Below are positions 39,565 to 50,138 of a stretch of 64,000 bases of DNA, in pieces. The stretch's first letter is position 1, and every line of letters begins with the position of its first letter. The stretch spans positions 95,925 through 159,924 of the forward strand of contig CAMCOS010000001.1 in assembly GCA_945876565.1 (NCBI GenBank). The letters run 5' to 3'. Position numbers and translations under genes: made by a program. This DNA comes from Lautropia mirabilis (lineage in GTDB: Bacteria; Pseudomonadota; Gammaproteobacteria; Burkholderiales; Burkholderiaceae_B). Below the pieces are notes generated by a model. It was not told the DNA's origin, did no database searches, and saw only the letters and a list, made by a program, of their open reading frames with translations.

Positions 39565-40677
39565 ATGACACAAAGTTCACCCATCGCGCTTGACCAAATG
39601 ATCCCCGTCACAATCCTGACCGGATTCCTTGGTGCAGGCAAAACCACACTGCTCAAGCGCATACTGACCGAGTTCCACGGCAAGCGCATTGCCGTGATCG
39701 AGAACGAGTTCGGACCGGAAAGCATCGACAACGATTTGCTAGTCGAAGTCCATGACGAGGAAATCATCGAACTGTCCAACGGTTGTGTTTGTTGCACGGT
39801 CAGAGGTGACTTGCTAAGAACTTTGACCGATCTGCGCAAACGGCGTGAGTCTGGTGAACTGAATTACGAACGGGTAATTATCGAGACCACCGGCATGGCC
39901 AACCCAGGTCCGGTTTGCCAAACATTCTTTATGGATGACGATGTTGCTGAATACTTCCGACTGGACAGCGTCATCACGGTGGTCGATGCCAAACATGGCA
40001 TGCAGACACTAGACGATCAAGAAGAAGCACAAAAGCAAGTCGGCTTCGCAGACCGCATTCTGGTATCCAAGCGGGATTTGGTGACAGACGCTGAGTTTGA
40101 CGCCCTCAGAAAACGCTTAGTCCACATGAACCCACGCGCACCTATTGAAGTCGTTAACTTTGGTGAAGTGAACCTGGGCAAAATCATCGACATTAGCGGC
40201 TTTAATCTGAACTCGATTCTGGACATCGATCCCGAGTTTCTGGCCGATACCCACCCTGACGCAAAGCACGATCACGATCACGATCATGGACATGAGCATC
40301 ATCACGGCCATGATCACGACCATGGTCATGACCACAGTCACGATCATGGGCATGGGCATCACCATCATGCGCATCAGGACGACATCGGGGCCTTTGTATT
40401 TAAGGCCGATAAACCATTCGATCCCGAGCGCCTTGAGGAGTTCTTAGGTGGCGTTGTTCAGGTATACGGACCCGATTTATTGCGTTATAAAGGCATTCTT
40501 TACATGAAAGGCATTGACCGGCGCATGCTATTTCAAGGCGTGCACATGTTGATGGGGGCGGAGCCCGGCAAACCATGGGCTCCCAAAGAGAAAAAAGCCA
40601 CCAAAATGGTATTTATTGGTCGCAAGTTACCGCAAGAGATCCTAACCAAAGGTCTTGAGCAGTGTCTAGCGGCCTAG
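39565..40677 (+). CDS. CobW/COG0523 family GTPase (zinc metallochaperone-like)
   Basis: [34 protein letters not shown], long His-rich linker [36 protein letters not shown]. Confidence 0.93.
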   Translation: MTQSSPIALDQMIPVTILTGFLGAGKTTLLKRILTEFHGKRIAVIENEFGPESIDNDLLVEVHDEEIIELSNGCVCCTVRGDLLRTLTDLRKRRESGELNYERVIIETTGMANPGPVCQTFFMDDDVAEYFRLDSVITVVDAKHGMQTLDDQEEAQKQVGFADRILVSKRDLVTDAEFDALRKRLVHMNPRAPIEVVNFGEVNLGKIIDISGFNLNSILDIDPEFLADTHPDAKHDHDHDHGHEHHHGHDHDHGHDHSHDHGHGHHHHAHQDDIGAFVFKADKPFDPERLEEFLGGVVQVYGPDLLRYKGILYMKGIDRRMLFQGVHMLMGAEPGKPWAPKEKKATKMVFIGRKLPQEILTKGLEQCLAA

Positions 40678-40725
40678 CGGCAGCATCGACAATCGTTCGA
40701 TAACCGACAGAAATGGAGCAAGTGC

Positions 40726-41187
40726 ATGGCGACCAAGGCGGCACCTAAAAAAACCAAGTCAACCACCGTTGACAACACGTCGATTCCGACTGAGGCTGAG
40801 CTGCTGAAGATGCCCGAATCGGATTACATGAATGACAGACAACTCGCTTTCTTTAAGCAGCGCCTGCAGCAGCTTGAAGAAGAGATCCTTGTCAATGCCG
40901 GCGCGACCACCGAGAATCTGCGTGAAACACAGTTTGTGCCTGACCCGGCTGACCGCGCCACGATCGAGGAAGAGCACGCGCTCGAGTTGCGCACTCGCGA
41001 CCGAGAGCGCAAACTGTTAAAGAAAGTCCAACAGTCGCTGGCTCGGATTGAATCGGGTGACTACGGCTGGTGTGAGGAAACAGGCGAAGCCATTGGCGTA
41101 CCACGCCTCTTGGCTCGCCCCACTGCTACGCTCTCGCTTGAAGCGCAGGAGCGCCGCGAAATGCGTCAAAAAATGTTCGGCGACTGA
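40726..41187 (+). CDS. dksA: RNA polymerase-binding protein DksA
   Basis: YMNDRQLAFFKQRLQQLEEEI, DPADRATIEEEHALELRTRDRERKLLKKVQQSLARIESGDYGWCEETGEAIGVPRLLARPTATL. Confidence 0.93.
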   Translation: MATKAAPKKTKSTTVDNTSIPTEAELLKMPESDYMNDRQLAFFKQRLQQLEEEILVNAGATTENLRETQFVPDPADRATIEEEHALELRTRDRERKLLKKVQQSLARIESGDYGWCEETGEAIGVPRLLARPTATLSLEAQERREMRQKMFGD

Positions 41188-41255
41188 CGCGCAACAACTA
41201 GACACTGCCATCGAGGCAAGCAAGCTTGGCTCGGTGTAACCATCCAAAGGTAGCT

Positions 41256-41789
41256 ATGGAACAGTTTCATGCAACGACCATCGTCTGCGTGCGACGCGGC
41301 AGCCGCGTCGCCATGGGCGGTGACGGGCAGGTCACTCTGGGCAATATCGTCATCAAAGGCACTGCGCGCAAGATCCGACGGCTATACCACGACAAAATAC
41401 TCGCTGGGTTTGCCGGTGCCACCTCAGATGCGTTCACACTGCAAGAGCGATTTGAGGCCAAGCTCGAAAAGCACCAAGGTCATCTCATGCGGGCGGCCGT
41501 AGAACTGTCGCGTGACTGGCGGACTGACCGCATTTTGCGGCGCTTGGAAGCCATGTTAATTGTGGCTGACCACGAACACACCCTGGTGCTCACGGGCAAT
41601 GGGGATGTGCTGGAGCCAGAAAACGGTCTGGCTGCCATTGGTTCGGGTGGGGTATATGCACAGTCAGCTGCGTTGGCGCTCTTGCGACACTCCGAGTTGC
41701 CGCCCGAGGAGATCGTGAAATCCTCACTTGTCATCGCGGGTGAGCTTTGCATCTACACCAATCAAGAACACATCATTGAAGTCCTGTGA
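41256..41789 (+). CDS. hslV: ATP-dependent protease subunit HslV
   Basis: [30 protein letters not shown]. Confidence 0.96.
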   Translation: MEQFHATTIVCVRRGSRVAMGGDGQVTLGNIVIKGTARKIRRLYHDKILAGFAGATSDAFTLQERFEAKLEKHQGHLMRAAVELSRDWRTDRILRRLEAMLIVADHEHTLVLTGNGDVLEPENGLAAIGSGGVYAQSAALALLRHSELPPEEIVKSSLVIAGELCIYTNQEHIIEVL

Positions 41790-41797
41790 GCATACCC

Positions 41798-43129
41798 ATG
41801 TCTGCCAACAACATGACCCCCAAAGAGATTGTCTCCGAGCTAGACAAACACATCATCGGACAGCATGCTGCAAAGAAGGCCGTGGCCGTCGCCTTGCGCA
41901 ATCGCTGGCGACGCCAGCAAGTTGCAGAGCCTTTGCGCCATGAAATCCACCCCAAAAACATTTTAATGATTGGCCCGACTGGTGTTGGCAAGACCGAGAT
42001 CGCACGTCGTCTGGCCAAGCTTGCCAATGCGCCCTTCATCAAGATCGAAGCCACCAAATTCACCGAAGTAGGCTACGTGGGCCGCGATGTCGACACCATC
42101 ATCCGTGACCTCGCGGAAATGGCAGTCAAGCAAACGCGTGAACAAGCGATCAAACAGGTCAGAACTCAGGCTGAAGACGCCGCGGAAGACCGAATTCTTG
42201 ACGTTTTAATTACGCCACCCCGTGCAGCCGATGGGTCACCCATCCGCGAAGAATCAACGGCTAGACAAACGTTTCGCAAGCGCTTGCGCGAAGGTACGCT
42301 CGACAATACAGAGATCGACATTGAGCTCGACGCCCCCATGCCGCAAATGGACATCCTGGGCCCACCCGGCATGGAGGACATGGCCGAGCAACTCAAAAGC
42401 ATGTTTGCCGGGTTGTCTCGCGACAAAAAGAAAACCCGCAAAATGAAGATCAAAGAGGCCTTCAAGCAGTTGATTGAAGAAGAGGCCGCCAAACGGGTCA
42501 ACGAAGAAAACATCAAAACCGATGCGGTGCGGCTAGTGGAGCAACATGGCATCGTCTTTCTCGATGAAATCGACAAAATCGCGACTCGCCAGGAAAGTGG
42601 CGGTGCCGAAGTGTCACGCCAAGGCGTGCAACGCGACTTGCTGCCGCTCGTTGAAGGCACGACCGTTAGCACCAAGTACGGCATGATCCGCACAGACCAT
42701 GTCTTGTTTATCGCATCTGGTGCGTTTCATCTTTCACGTCCATCTGACTTAATCCCTGAGCTACAGGGGCGATTCCCCATTCGAGTTGAACTGAGCTCCT
42801 TGTCAGCCAATGACTTCGTGCGGATTCTAAATGAAACTGATGCCTCGCTCATTAAGCAGTACACCGCACTGCTGCAAACTGAAGCGGTTGGACTTAGTTT
42901 CACCGAGGATGGCATCCATCGTTTGGCCGAGCTCGCTTTCGAGGTCAATGAACAAACCGAGAACATCGGTGCACGACGCCTATACACCGTCATGGAACGG
43001 TTGCTCGAAGACGTGTCATTTGATGCGACCTCACACAGCGGCCAGACTCTTGTGATTGACACGGCCTATGTCAATGACAAACTGCAAGAAACCGCGCAAA
43101 GCCAGGATCTGGCGCGCTATGTACTTTAA
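41798..43129 (+). CDS. hslU: ATP-dependent protease ATPase subunit HslU
   Basis: [61 protein letters not shown]. Confidence 0.96.
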   Translation: MSANNMTPKEIVSELDKHIIGQHAAKKAVAVALRNRWRRQQVAEPLRHEIHPKNILMIGPTGVGKTEIARRLAKLANAPFIKIEATKFTEVGYVGRDVDTIIRDLAEMAVKQTREQAIKQVRTQAEDAAEDRILDVLITPPRAADGSPIREESTARQTFRKRLREGTLDNTEIDIELDAPMPQMDILGPPGMEDMAEQLKSMFAGLSRDKKKTRKMKIKEAFKQLIEEEAAKRVNEENIKTDAVRLVEQHGIVFLDEIDKIATRQESGGAEVSRQGVQRDLLPLVEGTTVSTKYGMIRTDHVLFIASGAFHLSRPSDLIPELQGRFPIRVELSSLSANDFVRILNETDASLIKQYTALLQTEAVGLSFTEDGIHRLAELAFEVNEQTENIGARRLYTVMERLLEDVSFDATSHSGQTLVIDTAYVNDKLQETAQSQDLARYVL

Positions 43130-43146
43130 CCAAAATCGGAAATCTG

Positions 43147-43728
43147 ATGCCTGATCGATTGACCATCATTACCACCCGCACAGGCGACGAAGGAATGACT
43201 AGTTTGGCCGATGGCTCGCGTGTGCCTAAAACGCATCCAAGGATCGATGCCCTTGGCGATGTGGATGAACTCAATAGCCAGCTCGGACTGCTATTGGCGC
43301 ATATGAGCGAAACACCGCATCATGCGCATCTGGCCGCTCTTGCCGACGATCTCAAGCCCGCACAGCACGCCCTGTTTGATATTGGCAGCGAGTTGGCGAT
43401 CCCCGGCCATACACAACTCAAACCGGAGCAACTTGCGCATCTCGACAATCTAATCGATCAAATCAATGCAAAGCTGCCTAGCTTGAAAGAATTTATTTTG
43501 CCGGGCGGTTCAGTGCTATCTGGCCAAGCGCATGTCGTACGTAGCGTCTGCCGTCGCGCCGAGCGATCGGTGGTAGCCATGCATCAGGCCGAGCTTAGCG
43601 AAGGTGATCCAGACAAACTACTGGGACAACGTTACTTGAACCGTTTGTCAGATCTGATGTTCATCGTGGCACGCGCGATTAACCAAGCGCTTGGCCAGCC
43701 AGACGTATTTTGGAACAAGGCTGGCTAG
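43147..43728 (+). CDS. Cob(I)yrinic acid a,c-diamide adenosyltransferase (PduO type)
   Basis: TRTGDEGMTSLADGSRVPKTHPRIDALGDVDELNSQLG, VRSVCRRAERSVV, LNRLSDLMFIVAR. Confidence 0.94.
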   Translation: MPDRLTIITTRTGDEGMTSLADGSRVPKTHPRIDALGDVDELNSQLGLLLAHMSETPHHAHLAALADDLKPAQHALFDIGSELAIPGHTQLKPEQLAHLDNLIDQINAKLPSLKEFILPGGSVLSGQAHVVRSVCRRAERSVVAMHQAELSEGDPDKLLGQRYLNRLSDLMFIVARAINQALGQPDVFWNKAG

Positions 43729-43761
43729 ACTTAGCTAGCCCAAAACTCAAAAAACCTGCAA

Positions 43762-44721
43762 TTAGATCGTCACGCCCGCTTTGTGAGCCTGCTCATCGGC
43801 GTGATACGAAGATCGCACCATGGCACCAACCGCTGCATGGCTAAACCCCATGGCTTGGGCTTCACGCTCGAACATCGCAAACGTGTCTGGATGCACATAG
43901 CGTAAAACAGGCAAGTGGTGTGCCGAGGGTTGCAAGTATTGACCGATGGTCAGCATGTCAACATCATGCGCCCGCATGTCGCGCATGACCTCTAAGATCT
44001 CTTCGTCCGTTTCACCGAGTCCCACCATCAAACCGGACTTGGTCGGCACACCAGGGCATCGTTGTTTGAAGTCTTTGAGCAACTTTAAGGAGTGCGCATA
44101 ATCAGAGCCAGGACGGGCCTGCTTGTACAAGCGTGGAACTGTCTCCAAGTTATGGTTCATGACATCTGGCGGGGCCAGATCGAATATACCGAGCGCCCGA
44201 TCCAGCCTACCCCGGAAATCAGGCACCAAGACTTCGATTTTAGTGTCAGGTGACAATCTTCTGACCTGCTCAATACATTCCACGAAGTGCGCAGCACCCC
44301 CATCACGCAGGTCATCGCGGTCCACTGAGGTGATAACGACGTAATTCAGTTTCAGCGCAGCGATGGTCTTAGCCAGGTTACTGGGCTCATCCTGGTCAAG
44401 TGGGTCTGGTCGACCATGACCAACATCACAGAACGGGCAGCGTCGGGTGCATTTGTCACCCATGATCATGAACGTCGCAGTGCCCTTACCAAAACATTCG
44501 CCGATATTGGGGCAGGACGCTTCTTCACACACAGTGTAAAGATTGTGTTCACGCAAAATTCGTTTGATATCGTAAAAGCGTGACCCAGCCGGCGCAGTCT
44601 TGACCCGAATCCATTCAGGTTTTTTTAACCGCTCGGCTGCCACGACCTTGATAGGAATGCGCGCGGTCTTGGCCTCAGACTTTTGTTTGGCGGTTGGATC
44701 GTAGGTCGGTGCTGTCGGCAT
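43762..44721 (-). CDS. lipA: Lipoyl synthase
   Basis: [39 protein letters not shown]. Confidence 0.97.
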   Translation of the reverse strand: MPTAPTYDPTAKQKSEAKTARIPIKVVAAERLKKPEWIRVKTAPAGSRFYDIKRILREHNLYTVCEEASCPNIGECFGKGTATFMIMGDKCTRRCPFCDVGHGRPDPLDQDEPSNLAKTIAALKLNYVVITSVDRDDLRDGGAAHFVECIEQVRRLSPDTKIEVLVPDFRGRLDRALGIFDLAPPDVMNHNLETVPRLYKQARPGSDYAHSLKLLKDFKQRCPGVPTKSGLMVGLGETDEEILEVMRDMRAHDVDMLTIGQYLQPSAHHLPVLRYVHPDTFAMFEREAQAMGFSHAAVGAMVRSSYHADEQAHKAGVTI

Positions 44722-44783
44722 GGTCGGTCCTGGTCAGTCCTGTTTGGGTAAACTCCCTTGCTATCAGGGAAGACCCTTCCTTG

Positions 44784-45446
44784 TTATTTTACCTGCAGTC
44801 GGGCATGACCAATGATATTCCCCGCCAGGATCGAGGCCACCGATTCCCATTGAGCCCGTGCACCCACACTGGCCATGCTAACAGTTTTAAGCCCTTGGTA
44901 ACCACACGGGTTAATGCCATCAAAGGGCGAGAGATCCATGTCAACGTTCAAGGCCACACCATGATAGGTGCAACCCTTTCGCACCTTAATGCCAAGTGCT
45001 GCGATTTTGACTAGCTCCGAATCAGCCGTGGACTGAGGTAAATACACACCTGGCGCGCCCGGTTTACGACAAGCATGCGGCAAACCAAATGCGACCAAGG
45101 TATCAATAACTGCATATTCTAGCGCCTGAACCATGGCGCGTATCGTCAACCCCGTTCGCTTTAAGTCGGCCAGCACGTAAACCACCACTTGTCCGGGGCC
45201 ATGGTAGGTTACCTGCCCGCCACGATCAGAGTGGACAACAGCAATATCACCCGGGCTTAACAAGTGCTCTGGCTTACCGGCTTGGCCTAAGGTGTAGACA
45301 GGTTCATGCTCCACCAGCCACAACTCATCGAGCGTCTCTGGGGTTCGCTGCTCGGTAAAAACCTGCATGGCACGCCAGCTCTTCATGTAGGAGGACAACC
45401 CCGGCCAGCGTTTAACGCCGGCAAGCCCAGTGGGGGTCAGTTGCAC
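44784..45446 (-). CDS. lipB: Lipoyl(octanoyl) transferase
   Basis: VYTLGQAGKPEHLL, DRGGQVTYHGPGQVVVYVL, CTYHGVALNVDMDLSPFDGINPCGYQGL. Confidence 0.96.
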   Translation of the reverse strand: MQLTPTGLAGVKRWPGLSSYMKSWRAMQVFTEQRTPETLDELWLVEHEPVYTLGQAGKPEHLLSPGDIAVVHSDRGGQVTYHGPGQVVVYVLADLKRTGLTIRAMVQALEYAVIDTLVAFGLPHACRKPGAPGVYLPQSTADSELVKIAALGIKVRKGCTYHGVALNVDMDLSPFDGINPCGYQGLKTVSMASVGARAQWESVASILAGNIIGHARLQVK

Positions 45447-45730
45447 TACAACACCACCGAGACTAGCGGGTGACTGTGCAACGCTTTGTAAAGGCTATCA
45501 AGCTGCTCACGTGATGTGGCTCGAACGGTGAACGTCAAACCAACGTAGTTGCCTTTAGCGCTCATGCGCATCTCAACAGTCGAGGAATCAAAGGCTGGGT
45601 CATGGGTGAGCACCACATCGGTCAACGCCTGCGCGAGTGCCGGGTCTTGCTTGCCCATCACCTTGATCGGAAAGTCACAGGGATACTCAATTAAAGACGT
45701 TTTATGTGAACCAGTGCCTTGAGCCGTCAT
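45446..45730 (-). CDS. DUF493 (YbeD) family protein
   Basis: SLIEYPCDFPIKVMGK...SAKGNYVGLTFTVRATSREQLDSLYKALHSHPLVSVVL; adjacent to lipB. Confidence 0.93.
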   Translation of the reverse strand: MTAQGTGSHKTSLIEYPCDFPIKVMGKQDPALAQALTDVVLTHDPAFDSSTVEMRMSAKGNYVGLTFTVRATSREQLDSLYKALHSHPLVSVVL

Positions 45731-45732
45731 CG

Positions 45733-46626
45733 TCAAACCTCCTTGGGACACAAACGCACCAAGCAGTCATCGTAGGCCTGGCGCAAACGTGCATAAACCG
45801 GTCCAGGATTGCCGCTGCCGACAGGTCGACTGTCGAGCTCAACCACCGGCAACACCTCTCGCGTGGCCGATGACACCATCAACTCGTCGGCTTGCATCAC
45901 CCGTTGGCGTGAAATGGGCTCAAGCACAAACTCAAGACCACATTGATCACACAGCTGCTGGAACAAACCGTAGCGAATACCCTCGAGTACTCGATTGTCT
46001 TTGGGTACACCATAAACCCGGCCGTCTTCAACCACCCAGGCATTGCAAGCCGCGCCTTCGGTCAACACGTCACCACGAAACTGAATCACCTCATCCACGC
46101 CTGCTTTGATGGCAGCCTGCTTGGCCAGCACATTGCCAAGCAACGAGACCGATTTGATGTCACAGTGCAGCCAGCGCATGTCTTCAATGCCAATGGCCCG
46201 AACGCCACGCGTGCGTAGCGCCTGCGAGGGTAGCGTCATTGGCGAGACCATCGCAAACACGGTTGGTCGAACCGGTGGGTTCGGAAACGCATGGTCACGC
46301 TTGGCCACGCCTCGGGTCACCTGGATATAGACCATGGCATGATCGCGCTTGGGTTGCTTGCCCAGAAGCTCAGCGATTAAGGATTGCCATTGCTCGCGCG
46401 ACATGGGCTGGGTGATTTCAATTTTGGCGAGACTGCGGTCAAGACGGTCAAGGTGCTCTTGCATCCTGAATGGCTGCTGATGATAGACCGGCACCACTTC
46501 ATAGATGCCATCCCCAAAAATAAATCCACGGTCCAAAACGGAAACACCTGCTTGCGATAGTGGCAAATGATTTCCGTTCAGGTAGACGACTGGATCACCC
46601 TCAATACCCTGAATTGCATCGAACAT
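45733..46626 (-). CDS. D-amino acid aminotransferase (class IV PLP)
   Basis: VSVLDRGFIFGDGIYEVVPVY, DIKSVSLLGNVLAKQAA, EGAACNAWVV. Confidence 0.93.
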   Translation of the reverse strand: MFDAIQGIEGDPVVYLNGNHLPLSQAGVSVLDRGFIFGDGIYEVVPVYHQQPFRMQEHLDRLDRSLAKIEITQPMSREQWQSLIAELLGKQPKRDHAMVYIQVTRGVAKRDHAFPNPPVRPTVFAMVSPMTLPSQALRTRGVRAIGIEDMRWLHCDIKSVSLLGNVLAKQAAIKAGVDEVIQFRGDVLTEGAACNAWVVEDGRVYGVPKDNRVLEGIRYGLFQQLCDQCGLEFVLEPISRQRVMQADELMVSSATREVLPVVELDSRPVGSGNPGPVYARLRQAYDDCLVRLCPKEV

Positions 46627-46666
46627 ACCGTGGCCTTTACGTCTATCGTCTATTAGTCATCAAAAT

Positions 46667-47875
46667 CTACTGCAGCCAGAGCTTGATCTGATCGATCACT
46701 CGACCAAAGAAGCCAGCCCTCTCAACTGAGGCCAATACGTCAAGCGGCAGCACCCGCAAGGGCTGACCATCAACGGTTAGCGTGAGCGTCCCCACCCGTT
46801 CGCCCGCAGCCAGCGGTGCCAGCAAAGGGTCCGGGCGCTGCGCAACCAACGCTACCTCGCCTGTCTTGCCGCGCGGAATCGTCAGCCAGATCGCCTGCGC
46901 CGTACCAAGTTTAGCCATCTCGGCGGTGCCCTCCCACACTCGCGCCTCTAGTGCAGCTTGGCCCGCATCAACTAGCTTAACCGTATCGAAATTCTGGAAT
47001 GCCCAATTCAGCAGCTTCAAGCTCTCTTCAGCGCGGGTAGATTCACTGTCAGCGCCCACCAGCACGCTGATCACCCGACGATCACCTCGCTGGGCCGTGG
47101 AGACCAGGCAATAGCCTGCTGCCTCCGTGTGACCTGTTTTCATGCCATCAACGGAGGGGTCGGCCCAGAGCAGTCGATTACGGTTTGCCTGCTTGATATT
47201 GTTGTAGGTGAACTCGCGCTGCGAATAGACCTGGTACTTATCCGGGTGATCTGCAATCATGCGTTGCGCAAGGACGGCCAGATCACGCACGGTCGTGACG
47301 TGCCCAGGGTCGGGCAGTCCACTGGCGTTCTTGAAGGTGGTCTCAGTCATGCCCAGTTTGCGCGCTTTCTCTGTCATTTGCTGCGCGAAAGCCTCTTCAG
47401 TACCTGACAGGGTCTCAGCGATCGCCACAGAAGCATCGTTGCCCGATTGGATCACAATGCCCTGAAGGATTTCATCAACCGTCACTGGCTTGCGTGGCTC
47501 AATGAACATACGTGAACCCGGTGTCTTCCAAGCCTTTTCTGAAACAGGTACTTCCTGATTGCGGCTAATGCGGTTCTCTTTCAGCGCATCAAAAGCCATA
47601 TATACCGTCATGATCTTGGTCAGTGAAGCAGGCTCAATTGCTAGCTCAGGATTCTGCGCTGCAATCGTCTGGCCAGTGACTGCATCCACCAGAATCCAGG
47701 CACGTGCGGCGACTACCGGCTTTGAGATCGACGAGACTGCTGAAACATCAACGACGGGCGCACTGGTGACCACCACAACAGCCTGAGCCGCTGTCTGCGA
47801 GACAGCTTGCCATGGCAAGCTGGCAACCAAAGCACTTGCAACCACCACTCGCCATTTTGAAGTCCAGAAACCCAT
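46667..47875 (-). CDS. dacC: D-alanyl-D-alanine carboxypeptidase (PBP5/6)
   Basis: EPASLTKIMTVYMAF (SxxK), VIQSGNDASVAIAE (SGN), VDGMKTGHTEAAGYCLV (KTG). Confidence 0.93.
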   Translation of the reverse strand: MGFWTSKWRVVVASALVASLPWQAVSQTAAQAVVVVTSAPVVDVSAVSSISKPVVAARAWILVDAVTGQTIAAQNPELAIEPASLTKIMTVYMAFDALKENRISRNQEVPVSEKAWKTPGSRMFIEPRKPVTVDEILQGIVIQSGNDASVAIAETLSGTEEAFAQQMTEKARKLGMTETTFKNASGLPDPGHVTTVRDLAVLAQRMIADHPDKYQVYSQREFTYNNIKQANRNRLLWADPSVDGMKTGHTEAAGYCLVSTAQRGDRRVISVLVGADSESTRAEESLKLLNWAFQNFDTVKLVDAGQAALEARVWEGTAEMAKLGTAQAIWLTIPRGKTGEVALVAQRPDPLLAPLAAGERVGTLTLTVDGQPLRVLPLDVLASVERAGFFGRVIDQIKLWLQ

Positions 47876-47916
47876 CAGCACTTTCCTTTTTTGTCGTTCA
47901 ACACACAACCGAGATG

Positions 47917-48564
47917 TTACAAGCACTTCAATCTTGTCTGCACCAACTCTCGCAAAACCAGTAGCTTTCCATGAAAAAAGTGACCGGTGTTTGGAACCAC
48001 CACCACCGGCATATCAATGGGTCTGGCCCACCGCATCACTTCCTCAAGCGGCACGACATCATCGTTCTCGCCATGGATCACCAGCGCATCGGCTGGGGCA
48101 TCAACCGATCCATGTTGAAACCTCAACACAGCGGAGCCTGCCCAGATCACCATTTGCGGCAGATCATGGCCGTCGTCCTTTAACCGCGCGTAGAGCTGCG
48201 CGCCCACACAAGTACCAAACGAAAACCCGCCAAGCACCCACTGACCGGCCGCAAGCGCCGGATAGCGAGCACAAAATTGCGCAACCAGCATGAACATGTC
48301 GTTGGTTTCACCAAGACCCTGATCAAATGAGCCGGCTGATGCACCAATGCCACGGAAATTTGGCCGCACAGCCACGAGCCCGCGCTGCACGCAGGCTCTC
48401 GCAATCGTGGTCACCACTTTATTGTCACGGGTTCCCCCTTGGGCGGGGTTCGGATGCAAGACCAGCGCCCACCCAATCGGGTCACCTGTTGGCCAATCCA
48501 TGGCACAGTCAATCACACCGCTTTCGCCCTCAAACGTTATGATCTCGGTTTGATTTGTTTTCAT
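47917..48564 (-). CDS. Alpha/beta hydrolase
   Basis: ALVLHPNPAQGGTRDNKVVTTIARA...AVRPNFRGIGASAGSFDQG...LGGFSFGTCVGAQL. Confidence 0.9.
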   Translation of the reverse strand: MKTNQTEIITFEGESGVIDCAMDWPTGDPIGWALVLHPNPAQGGTRDNKVVTTIARACVQRGLVAVRPNFRGIGASAGSFDQGLGETNDMFMLVAQFCARYPALAAGQWVLGGFSFGTCVGAQLYARLKDDGHDLPQMVIWAGSAVLRFQHGSVDAPADALVIHGENDDVVPLEEVMRWARPIDMPVVVVPNTGHFFHGKLLVLRELVQTRLKCL

Positions 48565-48579
48565 CGGGAAATAGGCTCT

Positions 48580-49173
48580 TTATTTCAACTGTTTAGACAA
48601 CCACTGCACTAGACGATCAAGCAAGCGATCGGTGGCGGTGCGCAACGCTGCTGCACCGGCAGGCGCGGTGTTAGCGCCAGCTTGCTGACTCTCTGTACCC
48701 AAAAACTGGCCGAGCACATTGCCATCACGCACCAACACAGCCTGCAGTGTAATCACGCCCTCATTGACATCGCCGTTGGGGGCATAGACTTGCTCAAACT
48801 GCATGAGCGTCACCCTCAACTGAGGCATTTGCGCATTAATGCTTTCGGTCAGCACCGCCCCATGCAAGGACAGGCGCTCAAACAGACGCTTGCGCACCAA
48901 TGAAACCGGTGGCGCGCTCCAACGATAAGTGGCGTAGCGGTTGGGCGCCCCCTCCATACCGATGCGCCAAATCACATCCTCGACGCCAAGCTGCTTAGTC
49001 TGACTAAATGGTGGCAATGCAAGCGCATCAAAGCGCCACTTCTGTTGGGATGCTTGCATCGGTGCTGGTGCGCCCAAATCCAGCACTACAGGCGCAGGCG
49101 CAACCTTACCTAACCCACATCCGGCTAGCGGCAACGCCAGTGCACCGAGCAACCACTGCCTTCTTGCATGCAT
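48580..49173 (-). CDS. ABC-type transport auxiliary lipoprotein
   Basis: Lipobox LALPLAGCGL; RYATYRWSAPPVSLVRKRLFERL; adjacent to MCE-type transporter. Confidence 0.85.
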   Translation of the reverse strand: MHARRQWLLGALALPLAGCGLGKVAPAPVVLDLGAPAPMQASQQKWRFDALALPPFSQTKQLGVEDVIWRIGMEGAPNRYATYRWSAPPVSLVRKRLFERLSLHGAVLTESINAQMPQLRVTLMQFEQVYAPNGDVNEGVITLQAVLVRDGNVLGQFLGTESQQAGANTAPAGAAALRTATDRLLDRLVQWLSKQLK

Positions 49174-49178
49174 GCCAA

Positions 49179-50129
49179 TTACTCCTGCGTAAATCCGCTG
49201 AACCCAGGCTCACCCGGGCCAGGTCTGACCGGTGGCGGCCCAAACAGTAATGATTGCGGGGACTGTTCAAACAGACGCGCCACCCCGCTAAATGACCTAG
49301 AGGCAACCGATATATCCTCGATCATGCGATTAATCTCAGGCAGTGTCGATGACTCGATCTGCGCGGCCGACTTTTGTAGTTGCGCGAGACTTTGAGTCGC
49401 CAGCGTCAGCGGCCCGGTCGGGCTGTTCAGGTAATCCATGGTCTTTTGGGCTGACTGTGTGAGTCGGTTGACATTGCCACCAAACTGATCGAACTTAGTG
49501 ATCGTTTGATCAAGTTTGACCATGACGCCAGGCAGGGTATCGATCACCGGTGCAAGCTTGACCACCGATTGATTGAGGTTATGAGTGAGCGCCTGCGCGT
49601 TGGCAAGCATGTCTGAGAGTCGTCTTGCGTTGTCTTGCGTCAAAAATACCCGCATGTCCTCAATCATTGCGTCAGCATCTTCAAGCATGCCAACGCCCTC
49701 GATTTGAAGCTTCTGAAGAAAACCTGGCCTGACCGGAATGACGTAGGGATTACTCGTGGTGCTAGTGACGCGTTGCGGGTCTCGGCCATCATCGCGCAAA
49801 TCAACGTTGGAGATGCCCGTCACGCCCTGGGTGGCAACCTCTGCCCAAGTACCCTTGGTGATCGGCGTATCAGGCACCACGCCGATACGCACGCGTATGC
49901 TGCCTGGGTCGTTTTGATCAATCGATAAGTTTTGAACTTGTCCGACGGCCATGCCCTGATAACGAACTTGAGACTGCACTGACAAACCGGCCACCGGATA
50001 CTTGGAGACCAATTCATAGGCCTGATAGACAACGTCCTTTCGACCCAGCCAGACCGCCGTGATGGCCGCAATAATTACGAACAGCACCACAAACAAACCC
50101 GCAAACAGTGCATGGCTTCGGTTTTCCAT
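49179..50129 (-). CDS. MCE/MlaD domain protein
   Basis: SHALFAGLFVVLFVIIAAITAVWLGRK...PVAGLSVQSQVRYQGMAVGQVQNLSID. Confidence 0.92.
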   Translation of the reverse strand: MENRSHALFAGLFVVLFVIIAAITAVWLGRKDVVYQAYELVSKYPVAGLSVQSQVRYQGMAVGQVQNLSIDQNDPGSIRVRIGVVPDTPITKGTWAEVATQGVTGISNVDLRDDGRDPQRVTSTTSNPYVIPVRPGFLQKLQIEGVGMLEDADAMIEDMRVFLTQDNARRLSDMLANAQALTHNLNQSVVKLAPVIDTLPGVMVKLDQTITKFDQFGGNVNRLTQSAQKTMDYLNSPTGPLTLATQSLAQLQKSAAQIESSTLPEINRMIEDISVASRSFSGVARLFEQSPQSLLFGPPPVRPGPGEPGFSGFTQE

Positions 50130-50138
50130 AAAAACTCG

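Noticed and set aside
40255-40380. Short repeat array resembling a microsatellite in the CobW gene
   Set aside because: Explained by CAT/CAC-GAT/GAC codons of the His-rich metal-binding linker.
43725-43761. Inverted repeat GGCTAG...CTAGCC between cobalamin adenosyltransferase and lipA
   Set aside because: No T-run on the appropriate side for either gene; weak as a terminator.
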